Assembly (NCBI GenBank): GCA_944990035.1
Contig: CALYLX010000139.1
Span: 803,860 to 867,859, forward strand
Direction of reading: 5' to 3'
Origin: Clitopilus passeckerianus
Lineage: Eukaryota > Basidiomycota > Agaricomycetes > Agaricales > Entolomataceae
Length of the DNA: 64,000 bases
The translations under genes and the position numbers were made by a program. The first letter of the stretch is position 1; each line of letters starts with the position of its first letter. Shown here piece after piece: positions 58,656-64,000 of this stretch. The notes below the pieces were generated by a model, which worked only from the letters and a program-made list of their open reading frames with translations, did not search any database and had not been told where the DNA came from.

Positions 58656-60265
58656 GCTAACCTCGTGAAATGGTAGTACCGGAGGTGAACGGAGTAGTAG
58701 TCGCCTTTGATGTATATATCCTTATTTCGGTATATATCTCCCAAATTTCAAACATATGCGAATATCCGATTGAATTTCTCGATCATCTGCGCGACGCGTT
58801 TGTTTGGTTCGGAGGCATCAGTTAAACAAAGCGAACCTAAACTGTTTCCACGTTTCCAATCGTCTAACTTCCATCCTCCGCGTGCCTGCTTGCCATCCTC
58901 TAACGGCACGAAACGTCAGCCTGCATCCTCTAGCTCGGTCTGCGTGGTCTAATGCGAATATTGATCCGACTACCCACTTTGCGAGGTGTTGTTCCTTCCC
59001 CCGCCAACTTCATCATTGACCACGGTTTGCACGTTTCGCTATACAACGGTCTTCAAACTCCCATTGGTGGAACTGTACCACTCATCTCGGGCACTGAAGA
59101 CGTCACATCTGTCAGCTAATTTAGGGAGAGAACGAGCCTGTAAGCCATGGCACTCTTCGTTGGATGGGCTGTAGGGTCTGATTTCTTCGCTGCCATTACA
59201 GGTCTATAAGAGACGCTCGAGAGATGTTACTCTACTGATAAGAGTACAAGTAAGCCATACGCTAAATGGGCTCTGACATCCGGCTTCATGACGAATGAAG
59301 GTTTCCTCAGCTCCTCTGACTGTGATAATGCTCGCCGGTCCATCCTATCCATGGGCCGAATCCGCCGAAAAATTGGTCCTCCGAACGCCCTGGGTGGTTA
59401 AATAGGGACAGTTGACCTCTATATCACCGTTGTAAGCTCCCACATACCCCTCGTCAGCTTGTTCTATTCCTCATCGCCATGTCAATAGACTCAGAGGTTG
59501 GACCACCTCGGGCACGTTGATCGTGTGAGAAAGAATGGGAAGGTGAGCCCACGCAACTTTCATACCGCGTTTATAGCCTGAATAACTATTGAGTAGCCCC
59601 TCTACCTTTTCCGCCATTCCATGCCTCTACGAATTGGCTACACTTGCCGTTTCGCTCAATTTTCGCCCGTGGCGTATTGACATAAACAAGGCACCCTTCC
59701 TGTTAAATCACGTATTCCCTCTTGAGTGTGCTGAGCTGCCCTCACAATCTCGCCTTTCAGGGTCTCCAAGGACACATTGTACACTTCGTTCGTCATCGGC
59801 ATATTTGGCTGTGCCCGAAAACATATCATTGCCGTGGCTGGCCATCTCCTCACCACTTCACTCGTCAAGAAGTGGAGGCGGGACGCTATCACTACGTGGT
59901 GAGCAGCTAGGATCTGCAGATCGGCACCGTCCCTCTTGACACTAACGACACGTGGTCTCAGATTCTCCATTGTCGACGATACACCTTCTCCGAGGAACCT
60001 GTCGTAAGGTTTGCGATAGGCTATCTACCTCACTATACCTCTTTCTTCGTCATTCATCTTTGCGCCTATGCCACTCCGTTGTACTCCTCTCGTTTTGACG
60101 GAAATACTGGAAGAAGGATTACGCAGCAGGGCAACTTCGGAGGCTGACGATACGGGAAAGAAGGCAGTAGGAGCATCTGGACTTCGGAATGTGGAGGAGG
60201 CATTTTCGGAGCTAGTCCCTATCATCGAATTGGGAATGTTCTCCTATGCAGAGTTCTCTTGGATA
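58656..60265. other. Gene-poor region
   Basis: Only short overlapping frames on both strands (59589-59939 plus, 59656-59970 minus, 60025-60225 minus). The last reads well for part of its length but has no start or partner exon. Nothing supported. Confidence 0.35.
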
Positions 60266-60424
60266 CTATGCTGGAGTCGGCGTTGGTGGATCGACGGATC
60301 TGGAGGCTGCCAACTCACTGAGGTTCGTTAAATATGCCTCCACCTGTTCGTCGTTGACACCGATAAACTCGCTATAGGCTTGCGAGTGCGGAATTTCTGC
60401 TTCTGCCGAGTCTCTAGCTCCCCT
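60266..60424 (-). pseudogene. Coding-like 3' exon relic
   Basis: A minus-strand frame ending in TAG at 60266-60268 reads IPHSQAYSEFIGVNDEQVEAY, then LTNLSELAASRSVDPPTPTPA. This looks like a genuine C-terminal exon (mixed helix, Pro-rich tail). The frame is closed upstream by a TGA at 60425-60427, and I could not join it to any upstream exon, so it may be a decayed gene in subtelomeric DNA. Confidence 0.3.
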
Positions 60425-60427
60425 TCA

Positions 60428-61900
60428 ACGACCTCGTCCCGCTTCCCCCTCTCGTCATGGGTGCGACACTGTTCCCTTAGGGTTGATAGCAGAACCCAAA
60501 TAATGTAGGAGAGAAGGACGATTTTCAATAGAGGACTAACCCTGCTGCTCCGAAATTTGAATACTGGTGAGCCCAGGAGCCAATACTGCTGCAGAAGTAT
60601 TCACCAGAATTGAATACTGCACGCTTAGAAACCAGCCCAGCTGCGGTTTAGGCCAGCAGGACTTGTAATCTTTCCTACTCGTTGTATTATATGTGCTTAG
60701 AATTACTTGAACATGTAATGCACTCGATGCGTACCTTACAAATGTGTGACGTGCAGGCTAAGAATAGAAATATCGAAGCCACCGCTGCCATGTGACCGGC
60801 CCAGATCAACAATTCTGACTGAGATTTGCGTTGGTCACCAGCTCGAAGATTGCCGTGGCGCAAATATCTTCTACGCCATGCTGAAGCACTTTACCATTAA
60901 TCCCAACCGTTACCCGCTGATCCGAAGGATACACCGAGATAGAAAATGTCCGGGATTGGTGGGTGCCCGGCTGGGCCGACTATTCTCGATGAAACACAAT
61001 CATACCGCCAAGATGAATCAAGCACACACAGGATTGGCGCTGCGCAGAACTCCTCTAACTGATTAGAAACAGTTCGCGCCATCGATTCAGTACATATTTC
61101 ATTGATCGAGAAGATGCATCAAGAGTTGGCGTACCTCCAACAGGCTGGTAACCGGCTTGGCCCACTCAGTTCAATCGAGAATCCGTTCTCAAAGTTCAAG
61201 TGCGTCGAAGGATTCTCTTGCTGGGATTCACGCTGGTTTCAATTTTAGTCCGATTGCTCCACCTATCATCCAGAATCAAGGCTTGTTTTGGTCAGAAACC
61301 GGCCGTTGGTTTGATCGAAATCATTGGGACCGTGCCGTGTACTTGACTTCGAGCGTTGCATAGCTTACTGAATTATTTTGGCATATATGGCCTCCGATTA
61401 CAATATATAACGTACTGATACATCGTCTACACGTATTAACTAAGTACCTCTAATTCATTCGTGAATGGTATTGTCAAAATACGCTCAAAAATGTAATACA
61501 TCACGCATCATAACCTCACCCAGGGCAACGGCCACTTGAATTCTCGTGAAACACGCCGGTTTTTGCACAGGAAATGGACTGTTACACCAGTGATCCGAGG
61601 TCACTTGGGTGAGGAATCAGGAGGTGACCAGTTTGGACCGCCAAATTCATTTGTTTACGCAAACTCATGCTGGATAACGACGTGCTTGCGATTTTGGTCA
61701 GTCAAGGTCACGATGTCTTTTGTAGTTTACATTCTACAGTAAGAATCGAGTTAAGTGCAGTATAGAACTGTGTACAAGGTGTGTGGTATGATTTAAGACG
61801 CCCATCCGAAGCTCTGGCTTTAGATCGATGGGCTAGGTTGAACCGGCTCAGCCGGTCAGTTTGCAAGTACTGAGTATACACGCCTCATTATCTCACAAAA
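60428..61900. other. Gene-poor, AT-rich region
   Basis: No supported gene on either strand. The composition becomes more AT-rich from 61370 to 61790. Confidence 0.4.
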
Positions 61901-61901
61901 G

Positions 61902-61981
61902 CTCGTTTGGCTCAACGGTTTGGCGTTCAATCATCAGCCCCAGGGTCAAGCGTTCGATTCTCGCTGGTTCAATCCCTTTTT
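61902..61981 (+). other. tRNA-like/Pol III promoter element
   Basis: TGGCTCAACGG at 61908-61918 resembles an A box (tRNA-Leu/Ser type). GTTCGATTC at 61952-61960 and GGTTCAATCC at 61966-61975 both resemble a B box, and a run of T follows at 61977-61981 as in Pol III terminators. The stems do not fold into a regular cloverleaf, so this is a degenerate tRNA or tRNA-derived SINE head. Confidence 0.4.
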
Positions 61982-62214
61982 CACCATGATGTTATCTTAT
62001 CATGATCTCAAGGCTAGGCTTTCTGAACGACGCTGGTGCCTTTTTCATTTCAAAATTTAGTCGGCCTTGGTCCGATGATGATGTCACAACAAGGCACGCT
62101 GGTGACTTCCCAATCTCCGTTTGCTCGCTGCCGTCTTCCACCACCTCTTTCGAAGAAATATTTCGTCAAATGAAATTCGCAGGTAAGTAACGTCCAACAT
62201 GACAAGTACGCTAA

Positions 62215-63355
62215 TTATTTCTTAGCCTTCATTCTATTTTTCAAGCTGGTATATGTTTTGGACGCCCTCCGACTTCCATCCGGCGCAACGGAAGACGCCC
62301 TTGAACTTCCCTCACTGGGCGCCGTGCTCACTTCCCTCGATACCGACCTCCTCTTGTTGCTCGAGCTATCATCAGCGACGATCCCGAAAGGCCGCTTACA
62401 CGAAATCGATGGAAGATCCGTATATTTGGGGCCCATGTCGTCAGCAAATGCCGGGTTGGAACGAATCCGGCGATTGGTGGGAGGAATGGAGTTGGGTACA
62501 AGTGGGCTACTGGTGTGGGAGCGGCTTGGAGTGAGAGGGATACGACTGGATCGACGAAGACCGGTAATCTGACGGCCTGGAGTTGAAGGTGGGTGCTGAG
62601 TATCTGGAATATCATTGTCAAAATTCAACTCGTCGCCTTCACCCATAGCCGCATTGTCAAAGAAGTCGTCGTATTCGTCTCGTTGGTAAGGTGCGGGTGG
62701 GAATAGAGGATCCACATCCATATGTGAGCTCTGCTTTTGTTCCGCCTCCGGCATCTCTTCCATATCCGCATCAAGTGACGGTACGATGTCCTCAGATGGT
62801 CTTGGTGACAAAGGCAGCAGTGTAGGAGAAGAACTACGTTGGAGGGGAGGTTTGGGCTGAGAAGGGGCAGCGAGAGGTGACCCAGGTACGTTATCTCCCT
62901 GCATAGTATTCTCAGGTGCTGATGTGTTCGATTTCGCTTCAGGGATAGCGTCAGTAAGCAAATACGTGTCCCCCAACCGTGATTCGAACTTACGATCAGT
63001 TTCCTCCTCTCCAGGTGACGTTTCTGGGAGCTTCGAAGGGGCAGTAACTGTGGGCAGTGGTGTGGGCAATTGCGAAAAGGGTAGCTGGATGGTATCGACC
63101 AGAGTGGACGTCTGAGACTTAGGGTTTAGGGTAGTAGAGTTTCACGACCTTGCTGGAAGGCCGGAGCGAAGCGTAGGTCTGGAAGCTTGGGAGTAGGCGT
63201 GTAAGGCAGATGCGATGTCTGGAAAGTCCCAGAGGTTGATGAAACCACCTGGCCAGAACTTTCGCTGTTTATATACAGCTCATCAGTCCGTCGACATGTG
63301 TTTACCTGACACCACACGGTGCGCCGTCGTGCAACCGTGCGGGACTCCTTATCAT
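62215..63355 (-). CDS. Disordered nuclear-type protein, possibly DUF1770-like; 5' structure uncertain
   Basis: The secure part is a minus-strand frame from about 63115 to the TAA at 62215-62217, about 300 residues. It is Pro/Ser-rich, with an acidic patch (DEYDDFFDNAAMGEGDELNFDND), basic RRSSRIPLTPSR and a C-terminal KNRMKAKK, a likely nuclear signal. Upstream, 63264-63149 reads LPYTPTPKLPDLRFAPAF, which resembles the PLPDLRFEQSYL motif of fungal DUF1770 proteins, and a short first exon could start at 63355. The join between 63149 and 63115 fails in phase with any GT-AG pair and contains a telomere-like TTAGGGTTTAGGG. The gene may be frameshifted or the 5' model wrong. Confidence 0.55.
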
Positions 63356-63805
63356 GTGTTATACTTACTTAGCTTGGCGCGCTATTTTCGTTGTTGACTT
63401 GCTAAAGTCCGAGACGCGATGGAACGGCGAAACGTTAACATGACGAAATGCGAACATAACGAGATGTAACGAAACAGCTGAACTCGGGTCCTCGTGAGGC
63501 CACGATCGATTCTGCACCTTCTAGACATTTCCCCTGTGGCACGGAGAAACCAGTGGAGCGGTGAGTTCGATCATCTCGACGAGTGGATGTAGCGGAACTG
63601 CCCAAGGCGCATTGCATCATCCATACTAACGGCTATCTTGACGATATCCATCAAAACTACTCGTTAGCGATCAAGCGTTGGACTGAAGTAATCAAATCCA
63701 GTGTTAGTGTTCGGTTGTTACCTAGACGCATGCGTAAACGGATGTCAACTAGACATCGTCGTGTCATACTCGACGCATTTGTATGGTATGTTGAGGTCTA
63801 AGGCC
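63356..63805. other. Spacer before telomere-type tract
   Basis: No supported gene; small frames only. Confidence 0.4.
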
Positions 63806-63935
63806 TAGGGGTTAGGGTTTAGGGTTTAGGGTTTAGGGTTAGGGTTTAGGGTTTAGGGTTTAGGGTTTAGGGTTTAGGGTTTAGGGTTTAGGGTTTAGGG
63901 TTTAGGGTTTAGGGTTTAGGGTTTAGGGTTTAGGT
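63806..63935 (+). repeat. Telomere-type tandem repeat tract
   Basis: About 18 head-to-tail units, nearly all TTTAGGG with two TTAGGG units, starting after CTAGGGG and ending TTTAGG. The G-rich strand points toward the right edge, the orientation expected for a right chromosome end. However, 65 bases of non-repeat sequence follow (63936-64000), so the tract is internal in this window. Confidence 0.95.
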
Positions 63936-64000
63936 GCTGATGAGTTCTCGTAACAGGACGCAATTAACCTTAGCAATACGTAACTGAACGAAGTACAATG
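63936..64000. other. Unique sequence distal to the telomere-type tract
   Basis: Sixty-five bases with no repeat unit and no coding signal; too short to classify. Confidence 0.4.

Noticed and set aside
63806..64000. Treating the right edge as the true chromosome terminus
   Set aside because: Sixty-five bases of unique sequence follow the repeat tract, so a terminus is not shown by this window.
1..64000. CRISPR arrays, operons, ribosome binding sites or riboswitches
   Set aside because: The sequence is eukaryotic with spliceosomal introns; no direct-repeat/spacer array was seen and bacterial signals do not apply.

Overview
This is nuclear DNA of a filamentous fungus, almost certainly a mushroom-forming basidiomycete (Agaricomycetes). 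Nearly every gene is cut by many very short introns (about 43-90 bp, GT-AG with CTRAY branch points). The gene families also point there: small secreted cysteine-rich proteins, ricin-B lectins, a G1 glutamic peptidase, a Ste6-type transporter, a fungal Zn2Cys6 regulator and a Dicer-like protein. Almost all gene models below were spliced by hand; most close in frame from start to stop, and the exceptions are marked.

Layout. 0.7-2.3 kb: a complete Tc1/mariner-type transposon with terminal inverted repeats, TA target duplications and a spliceable transposase. 2.7-5.1 kb: a secreted protein made of two copies of a nine-cysteine module, facing a ricin-B lectin. 6.4-9.5 kb: a GNAT acetyltransferase and a URC1-like GTP cyclohydrolase II. 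10.0-11.9 kb: two tandem secreted paralogues with a DD-peptidase (VanX/M15-like) zinc signature. 12.3-19.6 kb: a PWWP chromatin protein, a small Thr-rich secreted protein and a Zn2Cys6 regulator. 21.7-29.8 kb: an ADP-ribosylglycohydrolase, a bicovalent-flavin oxidase fused to a ricin-B lectin, an unknown small protein and a tyrosine phosphatase.

30.7-35.7 kb: two low-complexity or zinc-finger proteins, a tRNA-Ala with an intron, and a possible endolysosomal adaptor. 36.0-40.8 kb: a full-length Dicer-like RNase III. 41.3-55.3 kb: a secreted serine beta-lactamase-like hydrolase, a G-protein alpha subunit, a secreted cysteine-rich protein, a Ste6-like ABC exporter and a glutathione S-transferase. 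57.7-58.7 kb: a secreted G1 peptidase. From 58.7 kb to the right edge the sequence is gene-poor, with coding-like relics, a tRNA-like element, one disordered protein and a 130-bp tract of TTTAGGG/TTAGGG repeats ending 65 bases before the window edge. This suggests a subtelomeric or interstitial telomeric position.

How the genes relate. No operon logic applies. Loose themes are secretion and interaction with other organisms (lectins, cysteine-rich proteins, putative peptidoglycan peptidases, oligosaccharide oxidase, G1 peptidase), signalling and mating-type functions (G-alpha, Ste6) and genome defence (Dicer). The most unusual items are the duplicated cysteine module, the DD-peptidase-like pair, the oxidase-lectin fusion, three probable GC-AG introns (one splitting a phosphatase active site), the Ala tRNA with a Val-like body, and the internal telomere-type tract.
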